A stretch of 64,000 nt of DNA from Narthecium ossifragum (lineage: Eukaryota; Streptophyta; Magnoliopsida; Dioscoreales; Nartheciaceae), in NCBI GenBank assembly GCA_963920575.1, contig OY986971.1, positions 12,700,492 to 12,764,491 of the forward strand. The letters are read 5' to 3'. The notes beneath the pieces are model-generated. The model searched no databases, was not told the DNA's origin, and was given only the letters and a program-made list of their open reading frames with translations. Each line of letters starts with the position of its first letter. The stretch's first letter is position 1. Both the position numbers and the translations under genes were made by a program. Below, piece by piece: positions 19,990 through 31,200 of this stretch.

Positions 19990-21688
19990 CACCCCCCAAC
20001 TTACACTTTGCTAGTCCTCGAGCAAAGAAAATATAAAGAGAAAGCAATAAATCTAACTAGCCACTTTCGTAGGTCTCACGATTGCACTTAGCATGTGCAA
20101 CAAGCCTTTAAACCCCTGGGTTACCCCAGTGGAGGAGTTATAGTCTCCTGAGGGTTTTCAGGGATGACACTCATAAACATCTATACATCCCCTTGAATAT
20201 ATCATTAGAAATCAATCACAATATTCATCAACTCTAATGCATGAAATAGAAATAATATCCATAAATATACCCTTCAACTCATAGTCCCATAAAAACATAG
20301 TAAATCAAAACATGTCATAACATATTTCCAACACTTCAACATATTTAATCATGATTAAAAACAACTTTAACACTTCTGTGTGTGATTGGGGTTCCACATG
20401 CTTCAGAGCGTCAATTATATCTAAACACTACAACTATTCAAGATCACAATCCTATCCAAGCACATATTTTCCACTTATCACATAGCAATATTTATTTTTT
20501 TTTCTTTTTCATCATTTTTTCTCAACTATCAGACACTTTACCTTTTTACGCGAGCACTCTCCGCTTCTTGAGGCGCAGAGACCCGGTTACTTAGCAAAAC
20601 AGTTAATAGTTTTTTTTTTTAGGCACAGCTTTATCAAGCTCCAGAACTTTTTTTCTTAGGAAATTCAACCATTTTACGCGAACACCACGCTGGCTAGGCA
20701 CACTGCCCGGTTACTAAGTTGAAGATCCTTTTTTTTTCCGCATACTCATAAAATTGCATGTGTTCATGTATTTTCTGTGTCATGACATAAAATTGTAAAT
20801 CAATTCTAGTATCATGTTTAGAATCTAATATCAACCCCTTAACATGTGGAAGTGAACATGTGCATTAGGATATATCAAGTTATCCTTAAATCATGGTAAA
20901 AGTGTTAAAGTATAGAAATAATGTCATGCATAGTAAAAATTTATTATTTCTTATATGACATACAAGTCTCAAAATAATTCATAAGATAAATTTCTAAAAC
21001 ATGCATCTTTGTCAAATCATATCATAATTTCATCCTTTTGACATATTTCAAGGGATGTATAAAAATTAACTTCCTAGAATCTACCCCCCAACTTGAATGT
21101 AATTGTCCCCAATTTCACTAAGTCATAAAAATAAAGCAAGGAAAAAGGGTAGAGATCACCGTAAATATCATGTTATAAGTAGATGGCTTGTATAAAAGAC
21201 GATCACCACACCGCCCATAAGAAGAATACGTCGCCCTTAAACGAATTTATGTCTCTAGAGAGATGAAAAGAATAAAACCATAGAAATCACCATAAAACGT
21301 TAGAGACATATGTAAAGCCTTAAAGAATAACCCCCTGATGGATCATATAGGATTTGTAACATGCGCCCCATAATAAGTTCCAAAGGAACACCTGCCATAA
21401 AAATATACCTTCCCAAAAGATCAAAGAAAATAGAATGATAAATATAGCCCAAAGGAAAGCTGAAAGGTATAAAGGGAACAATTGGCAAAAGATCCTAAAA
21501 CTTTAGTAAGCATAAAAATTGATATTCCAACATCGACATGAATCCAAAGTAACAAATAAAATCTAATCCAAAATAAAAGCTCACAGCTCAAGCATCTCTA
21601 TAGCAAACCATCTCACCACGATAAAAGAAAACTAGAAAAACAACCAACCACGAAGAGAGTCCTAAAGAAACTAAATCAACAAAACTCT
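19990..21688 (-). other. 3' noncoding region of Athila A
   Basis: AT-rich, no credible ORF. Two features are shared with elements B and E: a purine box next to the LTR (complement GTGTAAGTTGGGGGGTG at 19990-20006) and a second similar box farther in (complement of ACCCCCCAACTTGAATG at 21083-21099, followed by GTCCCCAAT). Between them is the duplicated motif described at 20524-20720. The rest shows nothing I recognise. Confidence 0.6.
20524..20720. repeat. Conserved duplicated motif in the Athila 3' region
   Basis: Copy 1 (20524-20600) carries TTTTTACGCGAGCACTCTCC, then GCTTCTTGAGGCGCAGAG and ACCCGGTTACTTAG. Copy 2 (20672-20720) is a weaker version, TTTTACGCGAACACCACGC to GCCCGGTTACTAAG. The same pair is found in B (35481-35650) and E (57720-57893), in the same place and order. 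Confidence 0.75.
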
Positions 21689-22204
21689 TCAGTCGTCAAC
21701 CGTCTCCTCCTCGCTATCTTCATCGTCAGAATCATAATCACTGGACATCGGCGTCGGTGGACGGTCAGGATCATCCGATGCATACGGCGAATCAGGAGGC
21801 GTGAGAAGAGCGGGATCAATGAGGGACCGTGGTGGCACGACGAGTTTTGAACCGCCGGGACTCTCGAAGGAGACCCAAGCATCATCAAGGTTTGGAGCAT
21901 GCTGAATATCATAAACAATGCGGGCAAACAACTCTACTGGAGGTAACGGCCCATAGAACTCAAAACCATTAGGATAGGCGTCAGAGGAATCAACAGGTTC
22001 ATCGTCTTCAGAATGAACTCTAGGCGGAAAGCATAAGACTGTTGGTGGTGATGGTGGTGTTGGAGAATCGGCAGTGCTCATTGAGTCCTCATCGGAGGAG
22101 AACCACGATGCTTGTGTCATTGGAGATCCAGGTGCGAAGTCGGACATTGGGGAGTGGGGCGGACTATCATCAGAATAGTAGGAAGATTGGCTCGATCGAG
22201 ACAT
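21689..22204 (-). CDS. Accessory acidic ORF between pol and 3' LTR of Athila A
   Basis: 171 codons, ATG at 22204. I do not recognise the product. It begins MSRSSQSSYYSDDSPPHSP, is rich in Ser, Pro, Asp and Glu, and ends in an acidic tail (SDYDSDDEDSEEETVDD). A more ordered middle part holds GFEFYGPLPPVELFARIVYD and DDAWVSFESPGGSKLVVP. It has no signal peptide, transmembrane segment or coiled coil that I can see, so it is not the membrane env-like protein reported in some Athila elements at this position. A TATA-like box and a CT-rich leader lie upstream, which suggests its own transcript. Whether the frame is conserved in relatives is unknown. Confidence 0.5.
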   Translation of the reverse strand: MSRSSQSSYYSDDSPPHSPMSDFAPGSPMTQASWFSSDEDSMSTADSPTPPSPPTVLCFPPRVHSEDDEPVDSSDAYPNGFEFYGPLPPVELFARIVYDIQHAPNLDDAWVSFESPGGSKLVVPPRSLIDPALLTPPDSPYASDDPDRPPTPMSSDYDSDDEDSEEETVDD

Positions 22205-22372
22205 CTCAGAAGTCCGTTCTCTGGCTGGGTGGTAGAAGACAAGAGAAGTGATCGACGATGGTCACGATGAAGGCGTGGGCAAACAGGGGAAGAACAGAGC
22301 AGGAACGTGACAATGGAAGGAGGTTGATGGTCAAAGAAGAAAACATGCCCTAGGAAGTCAGGAACGGACGGA

Positions 22373-22380
22373 TTTAAATA
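22373..22380 (-). promoter_or_regulatory. TATA-like box upstream of the accessory ORF
   Basis: On the minus strand CTCTATTTAAATCCG, about 170 bp before the ATG at 22204, followed by a CT-rich stretch like a plant leader. The palindrome cluster at 22473-22690 lies just upstream, the same order as in the LTRs of B, C and E. Confidence 0.45.
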
Positions 22381-22472
22381 GAGGATAAACTCCAATTTGA
22401 GTTAGAGTACGAGATCGAGTAGGAGTAGGATTGAAATCCGAGTAAAGTTCCGTTTGAGCAGAAAAACAGGGT

Positions 22473-22690
22473 TGGCGGTCGATCCCACGGTCGACCATGG
22501 GATAGGGTGATCATGAACTACTATAGCGACGGTCGACCGTGAGAGGATAAAGTAAGCCGACGGTCGATCGGTCGATCGACCGTGAGATGCCAACATACTC
22601 CGACGGTCGATCCGTGCATCGACCCTGAGAGGCTGTTTTTGTGACAGAGACGGACAGTCGATGCACCGGTCGATGCGGCGGTCGATCGTG
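22473..22690. repeat. GGTCGACC-type palindrome cluster, 3' copy in Athila A
   Basis: Five palindromic or inverted boxes, including the perfect ACGGTCGACCGT at 22529-22540 and GGTCGATCGGTCGATCGACC at 22563-22582. It shares GAGGCTGTTTTTGTGACAGA (22629-22648) and nearby AT-rich sequence with the leader cluster at 31201-31430, so one is a copy of the other. Confidence 0.8.
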
Positions 22691-22866
22691 ATCTAAGAAT
22701 TCGCTTTTCTAAACAAAATCACAGAAAATCATAGAAAAATCGGAAAAATCATGGAAAAATCCTAAAAATCAAAGAAAATTTTTCAAAGCTAAGGAAGACT
22801 CATAAAACTGGGTTGCCTCCCAGGAAGCGCGTAATTTTACGTCTTCGCTCGACGTCCATAAAAGGA

Positions 22867-25536
22867 TTACTTAAAGCATGGATCCGTCAGCTCGACGGAC
22901 TCAATAACCTCACCATGAACGATGTCCTCCACATAATGTTTTAATCTGTGTCCATTAACAGTGAAAATCTCATTCGTGTGTGGATTGCGGATTTCTACTG
23001 CACCATGCGTGAATACGTTATTTATGATAAAATGCCCGGACCATCGAGAACGTAATTTACCAGGGAAAAGGTGCAATTTGGCATTGAAAAGCCACACTTT
23101 CTGTCCAACAACAAAAGTCCTTCTCGAAATGTGTGTATCATGAAAAGCTTTTGTTTTGTCTTTATAGATTTTGGAATTCAAGTACACCTCATTGTGAATT
23201 TCCTCAAGTTCGCATAAACTAAGCTTCCTATGTGTTGTAGCGGCATTGATATCAGTATTAAACTTTTTAATGGCCCACATAGCCCGATGCTCAAATTCAA
23301 CAGGTAAATGACAAGGCTTACCGAAAACTAATCGATATGGGGACATACCAATAGGCGTTTTATAAGCAGTCCTGTACGCCCACAGTGCATCGTCTAGCTT
23401 TATGGCCCAATATGTGCGGTCAATGCGAACGGTTTTCTCTAAAATACGCTTTATTTCCCTAATAGAAAGTTCTACTTGACCACTGGTTTGAGGATGATAA
23501 GGGGTGGCTACCTTATGAGTAATAGAGTACTTTCTAAGAAGGGAAGCAAAATGTTGATTATTGAAATGAGAACCACCATCACTAATAATCGCACGAGGAC
23601 AACCAAATCGAAAAAAGATATTACTTTGCAGAAATTTAAACACGTAGTCAACAGCTACCAGGATATACTGAAAACCAAAGGAAGGTGGAAAGGGGCCCAT
23701 GAAATCAATGCCCCAAATGTCAAAAATATCGGCAACTAAAATCGGAGTTTGAGGCATCTCATTCCTACGAGAGATATTTCCAGTCTTTTGACATCTAATA
23801 CAGGATTGACAAAAATTTTGAGCATCCTTAAAAATCATAGGCCAATAAAATCCACTTTGTAAAACTTTTGCAGCAGTTTTCTTTCCTGAGAAATGACCAC
23901 CACATGCATGTGTATGACAGAAAGTGAGAATATCATGAACTTCAGACTCGGGCACACACCTACGGATAACTTGGTCAGAGCAGTGCTTAAATAACTCAGG
24001 GTCTTCCCATATATAATATTTAATCTGGGAAAAGAATCTGTCTTTGGCATTTTTAGACCAAGAATCAGGAAGCTTGTCGAAAACAAGAAAATTAACTATA
24101 TAGGCATACCATGGTTGTGAAAAATGAGTCACCTGAAAGAGATGCTCGTATGGAAAGGAGGTATTAACAGGAGTATTATCAAGAATGTGTTCCAAAGGAA
24201 TGCGGGACAAGTGATCAGCAACTACATTTTCTGAACCCTTCTTATCCCTAATCTCTAGATCAAATTCTTGCAAAAGCAAGATCCAACGAATCAGTCTAGG
24301 TTTGGCATCCTTTTTGGCTAAAAGATATCGCAGAGCAGCATGATCAGTATAGATAATGATTTTGGAACCGAGAAGATAGGAACCGAACTTTTCCAATGCA
24401 AAAATTAGTGCTAATAATTCCTTCTCAGTAGTCGTATAATTTAATTGAGATTCAGAGAGGGTCTTACTAGCATAATAAATCACATGTGAAATTTTATTTA
24501 CTCGTTTTCCTAACACAGCTCCTATGGCAGAATCAGAGGCATCGCACATTAGCTCAAAAGGTAGGGAACAATCAGGTGAATGAACGATAGGTGCGGTAGA
24601 CAGTAAATCACGAATAGTCTTGAAAGCAGTCGAACACGCATCATTGAAGACAAAAGGGACATCCTTTGCTAGTAATTCACATAAGGGTCGAGAAATTTTA
24701 GAAAAATCTTTGATGAAGCGGCGGTAAAATCCAGCATGACCCAGAAAAGAGCGAATTTGACGCACAGAAGTCGGTGGGGGTAATTTAGAAATTAACTCGA
24801 CTTTAGCCCTATCGACCTCTATACCACGTTTTGAAACAATGTGCCCTAACACAATTCCTTCTTGAACCATGAAGTGACTCTTTTCCCAACTCAGAACAAG
24901 ATTGGTTTCAATGCATCGATCAAGAACTTTGGAGAGATTGTCTAAACAAGATTCAAATGAATTCCCAAACACCGAAAAATCATCCATAAAGACTTCAAGA
25001 AATTTATCAATCATGTCAGAGAAGATTTCCATGATACACCTTTGAAATGTCGCAGGTGCATTACAAAGGCCAAAAGGCATCCTACGATTAGCAAAAGTAC
25101 CGAAAGGGCAAGTAAAAGTAGTTTTCTCTTGATCTTGAGGATCAACTGTCACTTGGTTATACCCGGAATACCCATCTAGAAAACAATAATAACTCTGATC
25201 GAAAAGTCTTTCTAAGATTTGGTCAATAAAAGGAAGAGGGAAGTGATCTTTTCTAGTCAAAGCATTAAGTTTCTTATAATCAATACAAACACGCCATCCT
25301 GTAGTTTGGCGCATCGGGATTTGCTCTCCTTTATCATTTTCTACTACGGTTAGACCAGATTTCTTAGGTACTACCTGCATAGGGCTGACCCACTGGCTAT
25401 CAGAAATTGGATAAATAATACCGGCATCTAAAAGTTTCACCACTTCTTTCTTCACTACCTCCTTCATATTCGGATTCAGACGACGTTGCATTTCCCTAAC
25501 AGTTTTAGACTCATCCTCTAAGTGAATTTTATGCAT
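22867..25536 (-). CDS. Athila A pol: RT, RNase H, integrase
   Basis: 889 codons uninterrupted. RT carries [20 protein letters not shown] and the catalytic FMDDFSVFG at about residue 183. RNase H has [14 protein letters not shown] at about 330 and [11 protein letters not shown]. Integrase has the HHCC finger ([10 protein letters not shown] to CQSCIRCQK), [20 protein letters not shown] and the Glu in [12 protein letters not shown]. About 17 residues present in elements B and C (KWVEA region) are missing between DYVFKF and LQSNIFF, an in-frame deletion between the first and second catalytic Asp. No chromodomain follows, as expected for Athila. Upstream, TAG at about 25540 separates it from gag-protease in the same frame. 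Confidence 0.9.
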   Translation of the reverse strand: MHKIHLEDESKTVREMQRRLNPNMKEVVKKEVVKLLDAGIIYPISDSQWVSPMQVVPKKSGLTVVENDKGEQIPMRQTTGWRVCIDYKKLNALTRKDHFPLPFIDQILERLFDQSYYCFLDGYSGYNQVTVDPQDQEKTTFTCPFGTFANRRMPFGLCNAPATFQRCIMEIFSDMIDKFLEVFMDDFSVFGNSFESCLDNLSKVLDRCIETNLVLSWEKSHFMVQEGIVLGHIVSKRGIEVDRAKVELISKLPPPTSVRQIRSFLGHAGFYRRFIKDFSKISRPLCELLAKDVPFVFNDACSTAFKTIRDLLSTAPIVHSPDCSLPFELMCDASDSAIGAVLGKRVNKISHVIYYASKTLSESQLNYTTTEKELLALIFALEKFGSYLLGSKIIIYTDHAALRYLLAKKDAKPRLIRWILLLQEFDLEIRDKKGSENVVADHLSRIPLEHILDNTPVNTSFPYEHLFQVTHFSQPWYAYIVNFLVFDKLPDSWSKNAKDRFFSQIKYYIWEDPELFKHCSDQVIRRCVPESEVHDILTFCHTHACGGHFSGKKTAAKVLQSGFYWPMIFKDAQNFCQSCIRCQKTGNISRRNEMPQTPILVADIFDIWGIDFMGPFPPSFGFQYILVAVDYVFKFLQSNIFFRFGCPRAIISDGGSHFNNQHFASLLRKYSITHKVATPYHPQTSGQVELSIREIKRILEKTVRIDRTYWAIKLDDALWAYRTAYKTPIGMSPYRLVFGKPCHLPVEFEHRAMWAIKKFNTDINAATTHRKLSLCELEEIHNEVYLNSKIYKDKTKAFHDTHISRRTFVVGQKVWLFNAKLHLFPGKLRSRWSGHFIINNVFTHGAVEIRNPHTNEIFTVNGHRLKHYVEDIVHGEVIESVELTDPCFK

Positions 25537-25542
25537 ACAAAT

Positions 25543-27780
25543 CTAGGGATCAATACCTTCCAGATCAGCGACGGTCCAACCTATTGCTTTCCTATGATCC
25601 TTAAGAACATTAACAAGTTGACTCTCCTGATCAGAAGATAAAGATGATGAAATGATAATGGGAAGAGTAGAGTTTAATCCAAGGAAAACATATTTTAGAG
25701 TTTTAGGTAGTGGTTTAAGTTCAAGTTCAGGTGGTGACTCCAGTGAGGTAGGAGCAGGAGTTGATGAGAGAGATGGAAGAGGTTCAATCATCCAAGAGAC
25801 ATTTTCAAGCTTCGTTGTGTCCAGGTCGATTGATCGGCCATCTAACCTATCGATCGGTGTATCTGAGATGTTTGTTTTGATGTCATCTTTCGATTGTGCA
25901 ATTTCTAAATTAACATCATCATCACTGTCTGAGTCATAATCATGCAGACCACCGGATAATTTATCAAAGATCATGGCATGTGATCTATCATCAATACATT
26001 CAGTCAAAATGTCAACATTAAAGCATTCATCATCTTCAGGCTCAGGCAAGCATGCAGTTTTAAAAATATTCAATTTAACATGCATATGTCCAAAGGAAAC
26101 ATCCATCACCCCAGTTCTACAATTTATACACGCATTAGCTGTGGCCAAAAAGGGACGTCCTAGGATAATAGGTACAGTCTTTTTGCAGTGGATAGCAGGT
26201 TCCATGTCTAAAACAACAAAGTCCACAGGAAAGAAGAAGTTATCCACCTTGACTAAAACATCTTCTAAAATACCTCTAGGTGTCTTAATTGACCTATCAG
26301 CTAATTGTAAAATCACAGGTGTCTGTTTAAGTTCTCCCATCCCAAACTCTTTATAAAGGTAATAGGGCATAAGGTTCACACTGGCACCTAAATCAAGAAG
26401 GGCACCATCAATATGGTAGTCTCCTATATAACAAGGTATGGTAGGGGTACTAGGATCTTTTAGTTTGGGAGGTGTATCATGTTTCAAAATTGAACTAACC
26501 TGTTCAGTGAGGAAGATCTTTTTAGACACTTTGGATTTAGCCTGGCGTTTATGGGTGCACAGATCCTTAAGAAATTTGGCATAAGAAGGAATCTGTCTAA
26601 TGGCATCAAGCAAAGGAATGTTGATGTTGACTTGCTTAAAAGTTTCAATGATCTCTTCGGCAGTTTTTCGGGCTTTTATGGTTGAAGAAGGATCCTTAAG
26701 AGCTGCTGGGAAAGGAACTTTGGGGATATATTTATCTGGGTCAGGCTCTCTAGAATCAGATTTGCCAGTATTAGGTGAAAAGCAAGAATCATCTTGGGCT
26801 GGATGATTGATCATTGGGTCGGTTGTTGGATCATCCAGCTGGACAGGTTCACCTATTTGGTTATCTACTGTTTTGCCACTTCTGAGGGTCACAGCGGCCT
26901 TGGCACTCTCGAAGTTTTGGCTTTCTACATAGTGCTGGCCTCTTGGGTTGGTGACAGATTGACTTGGCAAATGACATTCCTCTCTTTTAGCCATGTTATT
27001 AGATAGCTGCCCAACTTGTTTTTCTAAATTTGAAACAGATTGAATCGTCGAAGATAAGTTGTTTTTCAATACAGAGACATCACCTTTGACAGTTGAAATT
27101 TCGACCTTCATGGATGACATGTCCCTATTGAAATCACCTCTCATCTCTAAAAGTGTACTCATGATAGAATTTAAAGCGGGCTCAATTGATGATTCAGGAG
27201 GAGGAGGTTGAGAGGTATTCTGTGGATAATGTGAAGAGTACCCAGGGTTTGGATTTGCAGAAGGTTTAGGTGGGTACTTGAGAGTAGAAGTATTAGCTGG
27301 ATTGTTTTCCCCTTGAGAGTTACTTGATTGTTGTGGCTTCCAACTAAAATTAGGGTGATTTCTCCAACCTGGATTATAGGTATTAGAATAAGGATTGTTC
27401 TGGGGCTTGGAGAACCCATAAGTTGCATTAACTTGTTTCTGAACAAAGTCAGGGAAATTGGGGGCCAGATGACAATCGGTAATATGATGATCAGAATTAA
27501 GGCAAAGGGCACAGATTTCACGAGAACTATTAGGCAATTGTTGAGCAAGAGATTGGCCTGTTTTCAACTGGTTTAAGTCTTTAGTTAGGAGGGCTACTTG
27601 TGCGGAGAGACTTTGGACTTCAGAAATTTCATGAACTCCCCGAGAATTACGAACAGTGGTAGATCGACTCCTAGAGACTGAGGCATTGTGTTGTGAATTT
27701 TCAGCAAGATTATCATACATTTCCCAAAGGGTGGTCCATGGCTTACTAAGAACAACATCCCCGCAGCAAGCTTCGACCAT
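25543..27780 (-). CDS. Athila A Gag C-terminal half and aspartic protease
   Basis: 745 codons in the same frame as pol. It contains the zinc knuckle CALCLNSDHHITDC (about residue 90), an Asn/Pro-rich linker, a coiled-coil-like stretch with repeated hydrophobic spacing (about residues 200-260), and the protease with LLDLGASVNLMPYYLYKEFG (about residue 455) and PIILGRPFLATANA. The DLG form in place of DSG is usual for Athila proteases. It ends after GIDP at TAG, and the next bases ([10 protein letters not shown]) continue into RT, so the stop is a nonsense mutation. Confidence 0.88.
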   Translation of the reverse strand: MVEACCGDVVLSKPWTTLWEMYDNLAENSQHNASVSRSRSTTVRNSRGVHEISEVQSLSAQVALLTKDLNQLKTGQSLAQQLPNSSREICALCLNSDHHITDCHLAPNFPDFVQKQVNATYGFSKPQNNPYSNTYNPGWRNHPNFSWKPQQSSNSQGENNPANTSTLKYPPKPSANPNPGYSSHYPQNTSQPPPPESSIEPALNSIMSTLLEMRGDFNRDMSSMKVEISTVKGDVSVLKNNLSSTIQSVSNLEKQVGQLSNNMAKREECHLPSQSVTNPRGQHYVESQNFESAKAAVTLRSGKTVDNQIGEPVQLDDPTTDPMINHPAQDDSCFSPNTGKSDSREPDPDKYIPKVPFPAALKDPSSTIKARKTAEEIIETFKQVNINIPLLDAIRQIPSYAKFLKDLCTHKRQAKSKVSKKIFLTEQVSSILKHDTPPKLKDPSTPTIPCYIGDYHIDGALLDLGASVNLMPYYLYKEFGMGELKQTPVILQLADRSIKTPRGILEDVLVKVDNFFFPVDFVVLDMEPAIHCKKTVPIILGRPFLATANACINCRTGVMDVSFGHMHVKLNIFKTACLPEPEDDECFNVDILTECIDDRSHAMIFDKLSGGLHDYDSDSDDDVNLEIAQSKDDIKTNISDTPIDRLDGRSIDLDTTKLENVSWMIEPLPSLSSTPAPTSLESPPELELKPLPKTLKYVFLGLNSTLPIIISSSLSSDQESQLVNVLKDHRKAIGWTVADLEGIDP

Positions 27781-27828
27781 TGTCCTATAACGATCATTAA
27801 GACCATTATAAAATGAATGGGCTAACTG

Positions 27829-28166
27829 CTACTTAGGTACCTCATGATGGGGACACTCTCTAAGAAGATCCTTAAATCTTTCCCAAGCTTCATGAAACAT
27901 CTCATCTTCATTTTGCTTAAAAGAGATAATCATGGTTCGATAATTTTGAGTTTTAATGATCGGGAAATATTTCTTAAGGAAAGCATCCTGAAGTTGGTCC
28001 CATGTTGAAATCGAATTTGGCGCTAAAGTTTGGAGCCAATGTTTAGCCTTGTCTTTCAAAGAAAAAGGGAAGAGTTTGAGTCGAAAGGCATCATCATTAA
28101 AATGCTGAAGTTTGAACATGGATAGGATTTCAAGAAAGCTAGCAATGTGCCCATAAGGGTCCTCAT
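27829..28166 (-). pseudogene. Athila A Gag core, middle part
   Basis: Reads from the solo LTR junction: DPYGHIASFLEILSMFKLQH, FPFSLKDKAKHWLQTLAPNS and YFPIIKTQNYRTMIISFKQN to HHEVPK, the Athila Gag core. It stops at TAG (27829-27831), where Trp (TGG) is expected, and then continues in frame (QLAHSFYNGL) to the piece at 25543-27780. It is interrupted at 28162-28166 by the LTR insertion. Confidence 0.85.
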
Positions 28167-30728
28167 TGTGAGGGCCCGTCCCTCAGACCTGACTCGACCA
28201 CGTGGGTCGAGAGCCGGTTTCCTATTGGTTTGGTTCCGCGTCGGGCACGATCGGGCGATCGTGTGGCGGTTTGAACCCCAGGGGCATTTTGGTAAATATG
28301 CCCATGGTGGTCGGTTTCACACCCGCGTTGCACCCATGGCCTTGGATTGATGTATGTGGTTGTTTAGGATGGTTAGGTGGACCCTGGGATCGGAAGATCC
28401 CAGCTCGGGCTCGTGAGCGGGTCGAACGGGCTCTCGACCCGTTAGTTGGGCTGCTGGCCCGTTAGTGGGCCTGGCCCGTTAAGGGCCTGATGACTGGAGG
28501 TGGTTGGAGCAGTTGGCTCCAACCTACCCGGTTTCTCTTTTCCCCCTCTCTTCTTCTCTCCCTTCCTTCCTTCTTTTCCCTGGTTCTTCTTCCTTCTCTT
28601 CTCCAGCCAAGTTTTCCCCTTCTTCTCCCTTCTCCCTTCTCCTCCGGCTGGGTAGACCTTGGAAGGCTGGGCTTTGAGCAGAGGATCTTCGTGGCAAGGT
28701 TGGCTGGACGCGTGGAGAGCTTCTTTGCTGTTGAGGTAGGTGTTTCTACCTCGATCCTTGGATCGGGTTCTACTAGGCTAGGATGTTTATGGTTGTGCTG
28801 TGAATGCCATGTTAGAATGCTTGTAGTTCCTGGTGTGCAATGTAGGTCATTCCTTGTATTCTTGCTTTGCAAATTCTGGTATTGTAACGGTTCGTTTTTC
28901 GTATTGTCGAAGTTTCGTCGGTTTTGGTCTTCCGACCTAAAATGGGATTTAACCGTCCAAATATGGATTTCTTTGCATCATTAGATCCCTCACTTCAAAA
29001 TACACTTGCTTACAAAGTTTGATTATATTCTAACATGTTTTGATCCTTCAAATCTTAGAAAATGGATTTCCGGAATACTGCGTTTTGAGCTCGACGGTCG
29101 ATCGGTGCATCGACCGTCAGACTCGACGGTCGATCGATGTATCGACCGTCCAGCTTTAGTATGTTTGCTTTAGGCCTGACGGTCGACCGTCGGATTGACC
29201 GTCGCATCGACCGTCGGGCTCTGTTGAGATTTTGGGTTCCCAGGGTCGATGGATCGATCGACCGTGGGACCTTAGCTTTTTCGCCATTTACCTGACGATC
29301 GACCGTCGGATCGACCGTCGCATCGACCGTCAGGCTCTGGTTGGTTTTGGGCTGTTCAGGGTCGATGGTTGGATCGACCGTCGCCCTTAGTTTTCTTCGT
29401 GTGGGCCTCACGGTCGATCCACGGATCGACCGTGGCATCGTCCGTGGCCCCACGGTCGATGCACGGATCGACCGTGGCATCGTCCGTGGCCTTTTGAACA
29501 GTGTTTTCTGGTTTTTCTTAAATGGCCTTCAATCTTGATTGAATCTTAAACATATAGGGAAGCTTGTAAGTGGATTTCATTATGTTTTCAAAGGACTTTC
29601 ATCGGATTTGATGTTTGATCCGAGTTTCCTCCCTTTTTGCAAACTTATGGTTATGCTTGCATTTAATTCAAGTTTTGATGGAAAATACATGTTTGGTAGA
29701 AATTAAATGCTTAGTTGTTTGCTTAACCATTAGCTAGCTATGAGTGCTAGCTAATGAGGAACTGTGGAACCTTAGCCTCTTGCCGGCAAGTGCCGAGGGC
29801 TATTGTATATCTGTGGAACTTATAACTACTGATGTGACATATAGAGACATCTAGGGTAGATGTTTGCTTAAGCTCATGCATTGTATGCATTAGAAGCATT
29901 TGAGGTTAGGCGGGCGATGTTTTAGGTCGCCGATCCGAGGCTCTCGGGTAGCTCGGATCTAGCCTTAGGACCGTGGATGGGTAGTCAGGATTAGGGTATG
30001 ATTGTTGATCTGAATCTTTGGTGATTGAGGATTGCGTTAGTCGGACTGGAATATTATAATGCTTGAGGTTTAGCGGTCGTGTCGGCTCTCCAATGCCAAG
30101 TGCTAAGGATGGTTGTCGATGTCCCCGACGTGTGTCCCCAGGCAGTGGCTTCCTGCTGGGTAAAGGGTGTTCCTACTGGTTCTGGTTCTTGGTTTCCTCC
30201 CAGCGTGTTTGGACGGTATTCCCAGCGTGGTCGGTTGAGAAGAGTAGGATCCCTTGGGGAATCGATAGGGGTTATGGGACCCCGTGGCATCCTTTAGACT
30301 TAGGCGGGGAAATGACACTATTGTTGTTTACCTCCTTTCAGTGTGCCGTAGAGTAGAACCCTACTGGGCTTTTTGCTCATTCCTACCCGGGCTGCGTTTG
30401 CAGGTGCAGGCGGCAGTTCCTCCTCAGTAGAGCCAGCAGGTTCGGCTTTTGGCGGCGCGAGTACATCCAGAGGCGCCTGAGGTTTTGTTGGAGGTTATGA
30501 TCTGTTGTACCCCTTTTTGGAGAACCTTTGGGATGTTGTATAAATCTGTATTTTGGAACTCAGATATTGTAAGACTTGATGTTATATTATGATCAAATCT
30601 GCTTAGCCTCTGGATTACTTTTGATTAAATTATTTATCCTTTCCGCTTGTACTGCGCCGGTTGATGATGAATAGTGTTAGGACCCTCACGTCCCGTCCTG
30701 GATGGGTTTTCTGGGTCAGGGCGTGACA
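28167..30728 (+). mobile_element. Solo LTR (Tekay-like, divergent) inside gag of Athila A
   Basis: 2,562 bp, TGTGAGGGCCCGTCCC to GGGCGTGACA, with TSD CTCAT at 28162-28166 and 30729-30733. Excising it and one TSD restores the gag frame. It resembles 9370-11659 in order: the shared GATCGGAAGATCCCAGCTCG (28390-28409), a CT-rich stretch, a GAGGCTC and TCGGAT box before a CTACTGGGCT and CTACCCGGGCTG end. The middle (29093-29490) is replaced by palindromic GGTCGA repeats. ORFs inside (28490-28984, 29055-29480) are LTR sequence. Confidence 0.92.
29093..29490. repeat. GGTCGACC-type palindrome array in the solo LTR
   Basis: At least ten CGGTCGA or TCGACCG boxes arranged as inverted pairs, including the perfect GACGGTCGACCGTC at 29178-29191. 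The unit at 29093-29120 is almost the same as one in Athila A at 22604-22631 (both contain GACGGTCGATC, then GTGCATCGACC). Confidence 0.85.
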
Positions 30729-30733
30729 CTCAT

Positions 30734-31085
30734 TCTCACGCCCATAGAAAGAAGGTAAGGTTGTAATCCAGTTAGGCTTAATCTCATAATGGGTAGCATT
30801 GATGGTAGGTGGGTTGATACAAGAAGCATAGGTATAAGGTCCAGGTAGGAAGTGATTCCTAATTGGGACTTCTCTATTATTGTGATCATTTCCACCCCTA
30901 CCCATATTATCATTAGGGTCAATGACATGTTCCTCGTGTTCAGCCATTACGGATTGTAAGGTGCTTATGGCTTCCTGGTAATTACTTAAAGATTTTTGTG
31001 CTAAGGTTCTAGCGGTTCGAAGTGTGGTCTCTATTTCTAAATCCAAAGGTTCCAACATATTATTTAGGGATCGTCTACCTTGCAT
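30734..31085 (-). pseudogene. Athila A Gag N-terminal part
   Basis: ATG at 31085 (MQGRRSLNNMLEPLDLEIET), then a Gln/Glu-rich helical stretch and HYEIKPNWITTLPSFYGREN, the start of the Athila Gag core. The frame enters the solo LTR at 30728 and gains out-of-frame residues. Allowing for the 2,567-bp insertion plus TSD, it is in frame with 27829-28166. Confidence 0.85.
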
Positions 31086-31200
31086 GCAAGATCAAACCAA
31101 AAAGAGAAAAAAGAAAACAGAATGTTCGGAGGAGAGGAGAAAATCTGGAAAACAAAGATTGAAAGGAAAGAAATTTAAAACAAAAAAACTAACCTGACTG

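Noticed and set aside
28462..28984. ORFs of 136 and 164 codons inside the solo LTR
   Set aside because: They overlap on opposite strands in a CT-rich part of the LTR and include simple-sequence translation; no support.
29055..29480. 141-codon minus-strand ORF with repeated SIRGSTV/TVDPT residues
   Set aside because: The repeats are the translation of the palindromic GGTCGA array; no protein family fits.
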